From Spirochaetia bacterium (GTDB lineage Bacteria > Spirochaetota > Spirochaetia > Treponematales > Treponemataceae), in the NCBI GenBank assembly GCA_900769985.1, contig CAAGIS010000238.1, positions 1-17,135 of the forward strand: a stretch of DNA of 17,135 bases. The letters are read 5' to 3'. A model generated the notes under the pieces. That model saw nothing but the letters and a program-made list of their open reading frames with translations. It ran no database searches and was not told the DNA's origin. A program made the position numbers and the translations under genes. The stretch's first letter is position 1. Every line of letters starts with the position of its first letter. This document shows, in pieces, positions 9,001 through 15,278 of this stretch.

Positions 9001-10069
9001 CTCCGAACGGTTCGATTTCTGTAGGGTGGTTATGAGTTTCGTTTTTGAACATCAATAACCAGCGTTCCGTAGCTTTTGAAGAATTTTTATTTACAGGGCG
9101 GCCTTTTTTGTCTGTCGTATAATGAACATCTATGTAAACAGAGCAGGCATTGTTTTCTTCTGATACTTCCATATCATCGAGCTTGCCGTGCTTTTTAAGA
9201 TATTTCATTCCGATGACAGCCATATCCATTAAGGTTACAGGCTTGTCATTTCTTCCTGCATACAAATCTGTCCGCATGCTTGTATAATTGTCCAGAGATT
9301 TTTTGAACAGTTTTTCGTAAGGACCTTTTTCAATTTTAATTTCCTTTAGTTCTGTCAGGAATGTAGTGTGGCGGCAGTGGTCAGACCAATAAGTGTCGAG
9401 AACACGGATTTCTGTTTCTGTCGGGTCACGGTTTTCTTTTTTAAAATAATCCTGAAGGAATTTGATATCTGCATAATCCATTGCAAGACCCATCTTTGTT
9501 AGATAGTCTTCAAGTTCTGCTTTTTTAAATTTTATAAAGCCGGTTACTGTCGGAATGTCAGCCGGTGTTTCTGTTTTCATTTCCAAAGTTTCAGGAATTT
9601 CGTCTGTCGTAATTCTTGAGTCAACAGGGTTTACAAGATAGTCTTGAATTTTCTTTACGTCTTTTGCAAGAACTTTGCCTGAAAGAATTACCATTTTTGC
9701 ACACCGTACATGAGGCGGAAGTGTTCCGACTGTTTCTGTATGCGAAAAACTTTCCCTTAAAAGTTTTAAACACTGTTCTGCAGAGTCTGAACGCTGGTCA
9801 TATTGTCCCGGGAGATATTCCCAGATGATGACAGTTTCTGACGGCTTTACTGTCAGTTTGTCATAAATTACAGCATCGCTTTGCGGCTCAGAAAAAATAC
9901 GCTGAACTGCGGCTTTACCGACAACGTCTGAAACGTTTTCTACATCGTAGCGATTAAGATAACGCACTCCAGTTACGCCTGAAATGCCCAAAAAACCTTT
10001 GATTTCTGAAAAAATACGGGCAGCTTCGTTTTGAAAACCAGCCTGCCTTTCAACATAGATACGGAACAT
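6020..10069 (-). CDS. purL: Phosphoribosylformylglycinamidine synthase (PurL, fused large form)
   Basis: Converts FGAR, glutamine and ATP to FGAM in de novo purine synthesis. The single chain of 1349 residues (start at 10069) carries all parts: an N-terminal PurS-like region, the WSDHCRHTTF motif (228-237), the ATP-site segment ETHNHPTEIEPFGGAAT (about 344-360), the DFGAGGVSVA segment of the second half (about 528-537), and a class I glutamine amidotransferase from about residue 1069. The amidotransferase nucleophile is Cys in GICNGFQ (about 1172), with SHGEGR (about 1240) and a later GHNER. Large PurL normally needs no separate PurQ or PurS. The frame continues upstream to 10138, but MFRIYVERQ is the natural N-terminus and a TATAAT box lies six bases before it. 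It is followed by the thioredoxin-like lipoprotein gene. Confidence 0.95.
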   Translation of the reverse strand: MFRIYVERQAGFQNEAARIFSEIKGFLGISGVTGVRYLNRYDVENVSDVVGKAAVQRIFSEPQSDAVIYDKLTVKPSETVIIWEYLPGQYDQRSDSAEQCLKLLRESFSHTETVGTLPPHVRCAKMVILSGKVLAKDVKKIQDYLVNPVDSRITTDEIPETLEMKTETPADIPTVTGFIKFKKAELEDYLTKMGLAMDYADIKFLQDYFKKENRDPTETEIRVLDTYWSDHCRHTTFLTELKEIKIEKGPYEKLFKKSLDNYTSMRTDLYAGRNDKPVTLMDMAVIGMKYLKKHGKLDDMEVSEENNACSVYIDVHYTTDKKGRPVNKNSSKATERWLLMFKNETHNHPTEIEPFGGAATCIGGAIRDPLSGRSWVYQSMRITGAADPTVPMSKTIKGKLPQLKLVRESAQGFSSYGNQIGLTTGQVQEIYHPGYAAKRMELGAVIAAAPADTVIRERPEPNDIVILLGGGTGRDGIGGATGSSKVHTEKSVTTAAAEVQKGNAVEERKIQRLFRNKDVSLMIRRCNDFGAGGVSVAVGELAPGLDINLDAVPKKYEGLNGTELAISESQERMAVVVRPKDVQKFIKAANAENLNAVVVATVTDTNRLVMKWRGKTIVNIDREFLDAAGAHHEAKAVIESPSSPATSPLVKPLDSVAKKITKTASAKAISAAWLENIKDLACCSQRGLGERFDGSIGSSTVLFPYGGKYQNTPEAGMAAKIPVVSPRETSTVSTMTFGFDPRISQWSPWHGAQVAVLSSLAKLTCLGTDPTTARLSFQEFFGRAVDSKTWGYPAAALLGSIDAQIAMGTASIGGKDSMSGTFEKINVPHTLVSFAVGHDEIENITSGSFKKADSNIYLIQVPYSEELAPDFDSFTKNAKALVELNKAGKIHSMYPVCAGGVAEALTKMALGNKIGCEINFIPASATAINIKKTPEKTSSAKKKTVEQEIAAIKEGTPFDLFTPLYGTIIVETDSSIENDPRFASGTVAKIGKTVKAQTITVTGKTKASTVVIKLDDAEKSWELPLAKVFPAVSNAEPQAALPEFAKKTHRSLTDIQKNPVFYTPRRHPRVLIPVFPGTNCEYDMARAFNIAGADTKILVFRNNSEQALSDSLAELERQLKKAQILALSGGFSAGDEPDGSGKFIANVLREGRIAEQVMALLKKRKGLILGICNGFQALIKTGLVPYGEIREPSSDMPTLTFNQVGRHISRIVRTRMVSAISPWAQNPSVIDSRIHLVPISHGEGRIIINQRLAKELFEKGQIFTQYVDEKGNPAITEPDNPNGSMFAIEGMTSPDGHILGKMGHNERTIGTDANGSSGDLIKNVAGNPLLNPNESSCLNIFAAGVSYFK

Positions 10070-10075
10070 AAATTT

Positions 10076-10104
10076 ATTATAATGAAATGAGGGGTTCAAT
10101 ACAA
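10076..10104 (-). promoter_or_regulatory. purL promoter, leaderless geometry
   Basis: On the minus strand a perfect TATAAT (10076-10081) stands six bases before the ATG at 10069, with a weak -35 TTGTAT (10099-10104) 17 bp upstream. There is no Shine-Dalgarno. This box decides against the longer reading frame start at 10138. Confidence 0.6.
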
Positions 10105-10106
10105 CT

Positions 10107-10121
10107 GCGCTCGTAAATTTC
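10107..10121 (+). repeat. Dispersed intergenic repeat, copy 1 (GCGCTCGTAAATTTC)
   Basis: This 15-mer recurs exactly at 16987-17001, followed in both places by (A)GTTCCC, and with one change at 10198-10211. It lies upstream of the purL promoter. The copies at 10107 and 10198 are direct repeats bracketing about 76 bp. Confidence 0.65.
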
Positions 10122-10156
10122 AGTTCCCCAACTAGCACTAGACTATCTCGCGCTAC

Positions 10157-10178
10157 GAGTTTTGCTTGGGCAAAACTC
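10157..10178. repeat. Perfect 9-bp inverted repeat between mgtE and purL
   Basis: GAGTTTTGC and GCAAAACTC flank a 4-base loop. Neither strand has a T-run after it, so it is not a standard intrinsic terminator, although it sits just past the end of mgtE. It lies within the segment bracketed by the two direct GCGCTYGTAAATTT repeats. Confidence 0.6.
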
Positions 10179-10197
10179 TATGGGCGGTTAAGTTGTG

Positions 10198-10211
10198 GCG
10201 CTTGTAAATTT
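10198..10211 (+). repeat. Dispersed intergenic repeat, copy 2 (GCGCTTGTAAATTT)
   Basis: Thirteen of fourteen bases match copies 1 and 3. It overlaps the last two bases of the mgtE stop codon region (10210-10211). Confidence 0.55.
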
Positions 10212-11583
10212 AAAACAGGATTGCGCTGGCGATGCCAAAGTAGACTAGAAGGGAGAGGGCGTCTACTATCGTGGTGATGAAAGGGCTGGCCATTACTGCA
10301 GGGTCGAATCCCAGTTTTTTTGCAAAAAGGGGCAGGGAGCAGCCGACTATTTTGGCAACGAGAACTGTCAGAGCCATTGTAGTGCAAACTACAGTTGCAA
10401 CCATAAGAGTTACTTCTGAATTGCGCAGTAAAAGTCTGTCAATCAGCATCAGCTTTGCAAAGCAGACTGCAGCGAGTGTGATTCCACATAGAAGGGCAGT
10501 CCTGATTTCTTTCCAAATAATCGAACCTAAATCGCTAAAATCAAGTTCACCTAGCGAAAGTGAACGGATTATCGTAACAGAAGACTGGGAGCCTGAATTT
10601 CCGCCTGTGTCCATCAGCATCGGAATAAAAGCTGTCAGTACAACTTGAACGGCAAGCGCGCTTTCAAAATTAGTAATTATCATTCCTGTAAAAGTTGCAC
10701 TCACCATTAAAAGCATAAGCCAGCCGATTCTGTGTTTAAATAAGTTGAACGGAGAAGCTTTTAAATACGTTTTATCAGACGGCGTCATACCACCCATGAT
10801 TTCGATATCTTCTGTAGTTTCGTCTTCGAGGACATCAATTGCATCATCAAAAGAAATTATGCCGACCATACGGTTTTCTTTATCAACTACAGGAAGTGCC
10901 ATAAAATTGTATTTAGAAAAAATCTGTGCAACTTCTTCTTGGTCTGCATGCGTATTTACAGAAATGACATTTGTCTTCATCAAGTCATCGATTTTTATGT
11001 CGTCATCTTTTGCAAGAAGCAAATCTTTGACAGAAAGTCGTCCGATTAATTTTTTGTTCTGCGTAACATAACAAGTGTAAAAAGATTTTTTGTCAGTTCC
11101 GTTGCGGCGTATAAGATTAATTGCCTGTCCTACAGTAGTTCCTAGACGGAGCGAAACATATTCTGTCGTCATAATTGAACCGGCAGAATTTTCTGGGTAT
11201 TGTAAAATCTGATTGATAGCCTTTCGAGTGTCTGCATCTACGTGAGTTAAAATCCTGTCGACAACATTTGCAGGCATTTCTTCTACAATATCGACAGCTT
11301 CGTTTACGTAAAGTTCATCAAGAATAGCGGTAAGCTCGTTGTCAGAAAAACCCCTGATAAGTGCTTCCTGAAAATCGCTTTCCATTTCGATAAATGCATC
11401 TGCGGCGATTTTTTTTGGCAGTAGCCTGAAAATCAACGGTCCTGATTTATCTTCCATTTCCTGAATGATTGTGGCAACGTCTTCCGGTGCCATGGTAGAA
11501 AGTATATCTTTAATAGAGGAATATTTTTTTTCTTCTAAAAGTCTGTTCAGTGTTTTTTCAAAAGTTGCATTGAATTCTGCCAT
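10210..11583 (-). CDS. mgtE: MgtE-type magnesium transporter
   Basis: A 457-residue Mg2+ channel/transporter of the inner membrane. Domains in order: an MgtE_N helical superfamily domain (about 1-125), a CBS pair (about 130-250) that senses cytoplasmic Mg2+ in the family, then five hydrophobic membrane segments from about 280. The pore signature PMLMDTGGNSGSQSS and the C-terminal DPAVMASPFITTIVDALSLLVYF, whose first Asp is the family's Mg2+-selectivity residue, are both intact. I chose the ATG at 11581-11583 because GGAG lies eight bases upstream; a TTG at 11589 would add only two residues. The long upstream region carries a small ORF, a possible RNA fold and two candidate promoters, suggesting leader-based control. 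No canonical M-box riboswitch was recognised. Confidence 0.93.
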   Translation of the reverse strand: MAEFNATFEKTLNRLLEEKKYSSIKDILSTMAPEDVATIIQEMEDKSGPLIFRLLPKKIAADAFIEMESDFQEALIRGFSDNELTAILDELYVNEAVDIVEEMPANVVDRILTHVDADTRKAINQILQYPENSAGSIMTTEYVSLRLGTTVGQAINLIRRNGTDKKSFYTCYVTQNKKLIGRLSVKDLLLAKDDDIKIDDLMKTNVISVNTHADQEEVAQIFSKYNFMALPVVDKENRMVGIISFDDAIDVLEDETTEDIEIMGGMTPSDKTYLKASPFNLFKHRIGWLMLLMVSATFTGMIITNFESALAVQVVLTAFIPMLMDTGGNSGSQSSVTIIRSLSLGELDFSDLGSIIWKEIRTALLCGITLAAVCFAKLMLIDRLLLRNSEVTLMVATVVCTTMALTVLVAKIVGCSLPLFAKKLGFDPAVMASPFITTIVDALSLLVYFGIASAILF

Positions 11584-11605
11584 AATCAATACTCCGTAAT
11601 AAATT

Positions 11606-11645
11606 TAATTTTGTGATAAAATTATCGAGAGATGTATATGGTCAA
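11606..11645 (-). promoter_or_regulatory. Candidate proximal mgtE promoter with a palindrome
   Basis: On the minus strand TTGACC (11640-11645) is followed 18 bases later by TTTTAT (11616-11621). A palindrome TAATTTT-gtgat-AAAATTA (11606-11624) overlaps the -10 and expected start, where a repressor could bind. Both elements are AT-rich and could be chance. Confidence 0.3.
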
Positions 11646-11651
11646 AGAAAT

Positions 11652-11726
11652 CTAGAAATGTGCTTTAGGAGAAAGCTTATTTCTTCTTCGACCCGGATAC
11701 GAGCCGCTACTACTACCGTCTGACAT
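11652..11726 (-). CDS. Small ORF (24 codons) in the mgtE leader
   Basis: ATG at 11724-11726, stop TAG at 11652-11654, with a near-perfect Shine-Dalgarno GGAGG (11733-11737) six bases upstream. The product begins MSDGSSSGSYPGRRRNKL and is Ser/Gly-rich, then strongly basic. The frame is markedly richer in G+C than the very AT-rich sequence on both sides, which argues for selection. It lies downstream of a strong promoter (11776-11804) and 68 bases before the mgtE start, so it could be a leader peptide controlling mgtE, a free-standing small protein, or a chance frame inside a structured RNA. I do not recognise the peptide. Confidence 0.5.
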   Translation of the reverse strand: MSDGSSSGSYPGRRRNKLSPKAHF

Positions 11727-11737
11727 TCGCTTCCTCC
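11668..11737 (-). promoter_or_regulatory. Possible structured leader RNA upstream of mgtE that can hide the small-ORF ribosome-binding site
   Basis: In the minus-strand RNA, GGAGGAAGC (11729-11737) can pair with GCUUUCUCC (11668-11676) in nine pairs including one G-U; the same pairing on the plus strand would have a mismatch. This stem encloses about 52 GC-richer bases with further short complementarities (GAC/GUC, CGG/CCG). The GGAGG ribosome-binding site of the small ORF is one arm, so folding would block its translation. I cannot match it to a known riboswitch. Confidence 0.4.
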
Positions 11738-11775
11738 AGAATGATATGATATGTGAATTGAAAAACTTCTGATAA

Positions 11776-11804
11776 AAAATATTCTATTGACAGTTTTTTG
11801 TCAA
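11776..11804 (-). promoter_or_regulatory. Strong promoter for the small ORF / mgtE transcript, with a palindromic -35
   Basis: Minus-strand TTGACA (11799-11804), a 17-bp spacer and TATTTT (11776-11781). The -35 is half of an inverted repeat TTGACA-gttttt-TGTCAA (11787-11804), so the plus strand also reads TTGACA with TATTTT 18 bp on. The palindrome could be an operator or give divergent transcription. Predicted start is near 11769. Confidence 0.6.
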
Positions 11805-11856
11805 CATTTTTATTTTTTAAAATGAACTATTTTAAAAAAAATTTACAATCTACGGA

Positions 11857-11894
11857 AACACTGAATAAATCCTACCTGAAGATTTTTCAGTGTT
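11857..11894 (-). terminator. Hairpin after the DTW gene, probable weak terminator
   Basis: AACACTGAA and TTCAGTGTT form a 9-bp outer stem, with AATC/GATT able to pair inside. It lies 18 bases beyond the DTW stop codon on the minus strand. The T-run (minus strand of 11834-11843) begins about 15 bases after the stem, so it is not a textbook terminator. Confidence 0.4.
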
Positions 11895-11912
11895 AACCTT
11901 GACCTAAATTTT

Positions 11913-12632
11913 TTACAACTCGGGGATTTCTCTAGTCTTTGTATATTTCCAGTCGTGCGCGTAGACATTCGGCAGTTTGCCTTCGATTCTGTCGTTTTCT
12001 GCCTGCAGCTGGTCTTTTATCATTTTTTTAAAGACAGTCATAAGCGGTTCAGGGTTTGCATTTTTATTTACGACATTACATGCTGAACTTAACGCAGGCG
12101 ATTTTTCGAGTTCAACTTGCTGCAATTCTTTTATAAGATAATAGCACGATTCAATAGTAGAAACATATTCTGGTTTAGGTTCCCGCTTGAACGTAAAAAT
12201 AGAACGGTATTCACCGTAAAAAGAAATCTGCGGAAGTTTAAGAAGTCCTGGGTTTTTCTGAATTATTTTTTTTGAACAGAACCAGGTCGCATCAATGATT
12301 ATGACAAGAAGTTTTCTTCCTGCGACTGTTTTTATAAAATCAGGCTGTCTTGCGTTCCATGCATTTTCTCCCGGATACATCAAGACAGGAAAAAAATCAG
12401 GACAGCTCATTAATTCCATAAAACGTCTGACTTTAGAAAAATCAAGACCAACAAGAATTTCAGAATCCTTTAAAGCAATATGAGAAAGTCTGCCTGTTCC
12501 TGTTCTTTGTTTTCTAGCTTCTTTTGGATGCATCAGAAAAACAAATTTAATTCCGCTGTCAATCTCGGGCTTTGCATATTCACAAAGACAATGAGATATC
12601 GGGCGGAAACATTTTAAACAACGTTCTGCCAA
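11913..12632 (-). CDS. DTW-domain tRNA-uridine aminocarboxypropyltransferase (TapT/TRMT-DTW family)
   Basis: A 239-residue DTW-domain protein. Family members transfer the 3-amino-3-carboxypropyl group of SAM to uridine in tRNA (acp3U, E. coli TapT at U47). The N-terminal zinc-type cysteines C5, C8, C15 and C17 (CLKCFRPISHCLC), RTGTGRL (43-49), the name-giving D114-A-T116-W117 and the STIES segment (158-162) are all visible. The start is a TTG at 12630-12632; the essential cysteines begin at residue 5 and no ATG lies upstream in frame, so TTG is well supported. It begins one base after the purC stop codon, with GGA upstream inside purC, so translation is probably coupled to purC. The exact tRNA position is inferred only. 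Confidence 0.85.
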   Translation of the reverse strand: MAERCLKCFRPISHCLCEYAKPEIDSGIKFVFLMHPKEARKQRTGTGRLSHIALKDSEILVGLDFSKVRRFMELMSCPDFFPVLMYPGENAWNARQPDFIKTVAGRKLLVIIIDATWFCSKKIIQKNPGLLKLPQISFYGEYRSIFTFKREPKPEYVSTIESCYYLIKELQQVELEKSPALSSACNVVNKNANPEPLMTVFKKMIKDQLQAENDRIEGKLPNVYAHDWKYTKTREIPEL

Positions 12633-12633
12633 G

Positions 12634-13479
12634 TTATTTTCCGCAAATCCGTTTTTGACATTCGCGATAAAGTGCAGAAGTTTTTTCTACGACTTCACTA
12701 GGAATGGACTTGATGTCCGGGTCGCCTGCAAGATTGTTGTCTTTGAGCCAATCGCGTACAAACTGTTTGTCATAGCTTGCAGGACTTGTTCCTGGTTTAT
12801 ATTCTGCAGCATTCCAGAAGCGACTTGAGTCAGGAGTAAGGACTTCATCGGCTAAAACAAGTTCGCCATTTTCGTCAAGACCAAATTCAAATTTTGTATC
12901 GGCGATGATGATGCCGTTTTTAGCTGCGTGGTCATAGCATTTTTTGTAGATTGCGAGTGCTGTCTGTTCAATTTTTGTTCCAAGGTCATCGCCTAAATCT
13001 TTTTTCATATAATCGAGGGTTACATTGATGTCGTGCCCTTCTGCTGCTTTTGTTGAAGGCGTTACAATCGGTTCATCGAGTTTTTCTGCCTGTTTGTATT
13101 CCTTGTCAAATTTGTGTACGAGGAATTCTTCACCTTTTTTGTAAGCTTCATACATTGAACCGAACATATAGCCGCGAACGATTACTTCGTAAGGAATCAT
13201 TTTTAATTTTTTTACAAGAATTGTTCTGCCTTCAAATTCCGGTTTTTGAAATTCAGCCGGCATATCTTTTAGTTCTGCAGAAATCATATGATTTTTTACA
13301 ATGTCCTTTGTATAATCGAACCAGAAATTTGAAAGGGCATTCAAAACTTTTCCTTTGTCTGTAATCATTGTAGGAAGAATAACGTCAAATGCAGAAATTC
13401 TGTCTGTCGTAACAATGACCATTCTGCCATCTTCTAAATCATAAACTTCGCGAACTTTTCCGCTGATAATTTTTTTCAT
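12634..13479 (-). CDS. purC: SAICAR synthase (phosphoribosylaminoimidazole-succinocarboxamide synthase)
   Basis: Joins CAIR and aspartate with ATP in de novo purine synthesis; 281 residues, within the size of the longer, yeast-Ade1-like branch. Visible motifs: GKVREVYDL (7-15), TTDRISAFDV (24-33), PYEVIVRGYMFGSMY (96-110), EPIVTPSTKAAEGHD (136-150), ADTKFEFG (193-200) and LADEVLTPDSSRFW (209-222), which cover the nucleotide and CAIR/aspartate binding loops. The ATG at 13477-13479 has a good Shine-Dalgarno (GAGG) five bases upstream and a promoter close by. It heads a two-gene operon with the DTW gene and is about 2.6 kb from purL on the same strand. Confidence 0.95.
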   Translation of the reverse strand: MKKIISGKVREVYDLEDGRMVIVTTDRISAFDVILPTMITDKGKVLNALSNFWFDYTKDIVKNHMISAELKDMPAEFQKPEFEGRTILVKKLKMIPYEVIVRGYMFGSMYEAYKKGEEFLVHKFDKEYKQAEKLDEPIVTPSTKAAEGHDINVTLDYMKKDLGDDLGTKIEQTALAIYKKCYDHAAKNGIIIADTKFEFGLDENGELVLADEVLTPDSSRFWNAAEYKPGTSPASYDKQFVRDWLKDNNLAGDPDIKSIPSEVVEKTSALYRECQKRICGK

Positions 13480-13508
13480 AAGTACCTCGAATGAGAATTG
13501 TTAGAATT

Positions 13509-13537
13509 ATAATAGCGAAAAAGTATTTGCTTTGCAA
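13509..13537 (-). promoter_or_regulatory. purC promoter
   Basis: Minus-strand TTGCAA (13532-13537), 17-bp spacer, TATTAT (13509-13514). Start expected near 13502, giving a leader of about 20 bases that contains the GAGG ribosome-binding site. Confidence 0.5.
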
Positions 13538-13624
13538 CGGAGAAAAAAAACTGGTTGGTGGTATATTTATAAGAGGCACTTCCATAACTGCAACAATTAT
13601 TGCGGAAACATAAGTTACCAGTGC

Positions 13625-13738
13625 AGGGATTCCTCGACGAGCTGGAATGACAGGGGATGTAGTTGGAATGACTGATGTTACATGCGAAATGACAAGCTGA
13701 TGGTAATGCTGTCATGCTGAACGTAGCGAAGCATCCCT
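13625..13738. repeat. REP/MITE-like imperfect inverted repeat
   Basis: The left arm, AGGGATTCCTCGACGAGC through GAATGACA (13625-13652), is an imperfect inverse of the right arm, TGTCATGCTGAACGTAGCGA through CATCCCT (13710-13738); both ends match well. GAATGAC-like words recur inside (near 13644, 13665 and 13688). This TGTCATGCTGAA...AGCGAAGCATC pattern is of the dispersed palindromic-repeat type seen in many genomes. No open frame in it is believable. The 13480-13803 gap otherwise holds the purC promoter and the promoter of the next gene. Confidence 0.5.
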
Positions 13739-13768
13739 AAGTCAAATTCAGCGAAAGCGGTTGAGTTA

Positions 13769-13797
13769 ATGACTATTTTCTGATTTCATGTTATATT
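13769..13797 (+). promoter_or_regulatory. Promoter of the AAA-ATPase pseudogene, leaderless geometry
   Basis: ATGACT (13769-13774, four of six -35 matches), 17-bp spacer, extended -10 TGT-TATATT (hexamer 13792-13797), then six bases to the ATG at 13804. No Shine-Dalgarno is present. Confidence 0.5.
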
Positions 13798-13803
13798 ATA
13801 AAT

Positions 13804-15223
13804 ATGAACAAACTGCGATATCTGCCGATTGGTATTCAGACATTTGAAAAAATCCGCGTTGACAATGCTGTTTATGTGGACAAAACTCAGTTTATAGAAG
13901 AACTGACGCGTTACAAGTGTCCTTACTTTTTAAGCCGTCCGCGCCGTTTCGGCAAGTCGCTTTTTCTTTCCACTTTGCGAAGTTATTTTGAAGGACGCAA
14001 GGATTTGTTCGAAGGTCTTGCCATTTCCAAAACAGAAACTGAATGGAAAAAGTATCCTGTTTTTTATTTTGATTTTAACGTGGGTGATTTTACAACGGAA
14101 GAGAATTTCAGAAATTCTCTTTCAAAAAAACTTAGCGGCTATGAAGAAATTTACGGTTTTCATGGAGGAGAAAATTTTGCAGATAGATTCAGTGATTTGC
14201 TAAAATCAGCTCATGAGCAGACAGGACTCCAGGCGGTCGTTCTTGTTGATGAATACGACAAGCCGCTTTTAAACGCAATTGATGACCAGAATCTTGTTGA
14301 TACATTCAGGAAAATCTTAAAATCCTTTTATGGTGTTCTCAAAGGCGAGGATGCGCACCTTCAGTTTGTTTTCATCACAGGCGTAACCCGCTTTGACAAG
14401 GTGAGTATTTTTTCTGACTTGAATAATTTAAATGACATTTCGCTTTCCGAAACGTATTCTGCAATCTGCGGAATCTCTCAGGAAGAACTGGAAGCAAACT
14501 TTGCCCCAGAAATTGAAAATATGGCAGAAAAAAACGGTTACACAAAAGAAGAATGTATTGCCCGACTTAAAAAGAATTACGACGGCTATCATTTTTCAAA
14601 AATCTTGAATAACGACATTTATAATCCGTTCAGTCTTTTAAAGGCGTTCTCAGATTTGAGTTTTGGAAGCTACTGGTTTTCTACTGGCACGCCGACGTTC
14701 CTTACAAAAATGATGCTTGACATGAGTTTTGACTACAAATCTCTGGAAGAAGGAATTGATGTCGATTCCCGTTCGCTTGAAGAATACCGCCTGAACGCGA
14801 CTGAGCCGGTTCCGCTTTTGTACCAGACAGGCTACCTTACAATCAAAAATTACGAAAAAGATTTTGACAGCTACACGATTGGAGTTCCAAACGAGGAAGT
14901 GAAATTCGGAATGTACAAGCGCCTTCTTCCTTTATATCTTGGCTACCCGACTGACGACAAAAAAATCGAAATCGTAAATTTTCAAAAAGCCCTCCGCGAC
15001 GGCAAAGTCGAAGAGTTTATGGAACGCATTAATAACATTTTTGCCGCCGCCCCAAAGCAGACAAACCAAAAACAGTACGAGCTTAACTGCAAAAGAAGCA
15101 ATGGAGCAGATAAACAGTAAGGGCTACCCGATAGCCTACCAGAATGACGGACGCAAAATCGTGAAAGTGGGCGTAAATTATTCCAGCGAGGAAAAGCAGC
15201 TTACTGAGTGGGTGATTGAATAA
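13804..15223 (+). pseudogene. AAA-ATPase-like / PD-(D/E)XK nuclease family gene, broken by a frame-shifting deletion
   Basis: The first frame (13804-15120, 438 codons) carries the AAA-ATPase-like domain (PF09820 type): RPRRFGKS (45-52) as the P-loop, VVLVDEYDKPL (145-155) as Walker B, and FITGVTRFDKVSIFSDLNN (190-208). Homology ends near YELN (15085). It resumes in another frame at 15086 with TAKEAMEQINSKGYPIAYQN and ends at 15223 in EWVIE. In intact relatives these two segments are separated, by my recollection, by roughly 55-65 residues holding the C-terminal PD-(D/E)XK nuclease core (the D...ExK strands), and this is missing here. The deletion length is not a multiple of three. The nuclease should be dead; a truncated ATPase could still be made. 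Such genes occur as many similar copies in Treponema and Bacteroidetes genomes; their role is unclear. Confidence 0.8.
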
Positions 15224-15244
15224 TATTTTTTATTGTATAAAGAT

Positions 15245-15272
15245 TTGACGAAAGTTTTATAAGTGTTATTAT
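15245..15272 (+). promoter_or_regulatory. Strong promoter of an orphan small RNA
   Basis: TTGACG (15245-15250), 16-bp spacer, TG-T-TATTAT (hexamer 15267-15272), i.e. both a five-of-six -35 and an extended -10. Start expected near 15279. No believable coding frame follows before the terminator. Confidence 0.6.
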
Positions 15273-15278
15273 ATTTAA

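Noticed and set aside
10070..10138. Upstream extension of purL to 10138
   Set aside because: The purL promoter lies inside it, and MFRIYVERQ is the expected N-terminus.
10745..11071. 108-codon plus-strand ORF inside mgtE (and 10271-10648)
   Set aside because: Serine-rich antisense shadows of MgtE, with no independent support.
11584..11737. M-box (ykoK) Mg2+ riboswitch ahead of mgtE
   Set aside because: Expected by function, but the conserved M-box core segments are not seen and the region between promoter and gene is arranged differently.
13476..13715. 79-codon minus-strand ORF upstream of purC
   Set aside because: Runs through the repeat-like element and the purC promoter; the composition is low-complexity and unlike a real protein.
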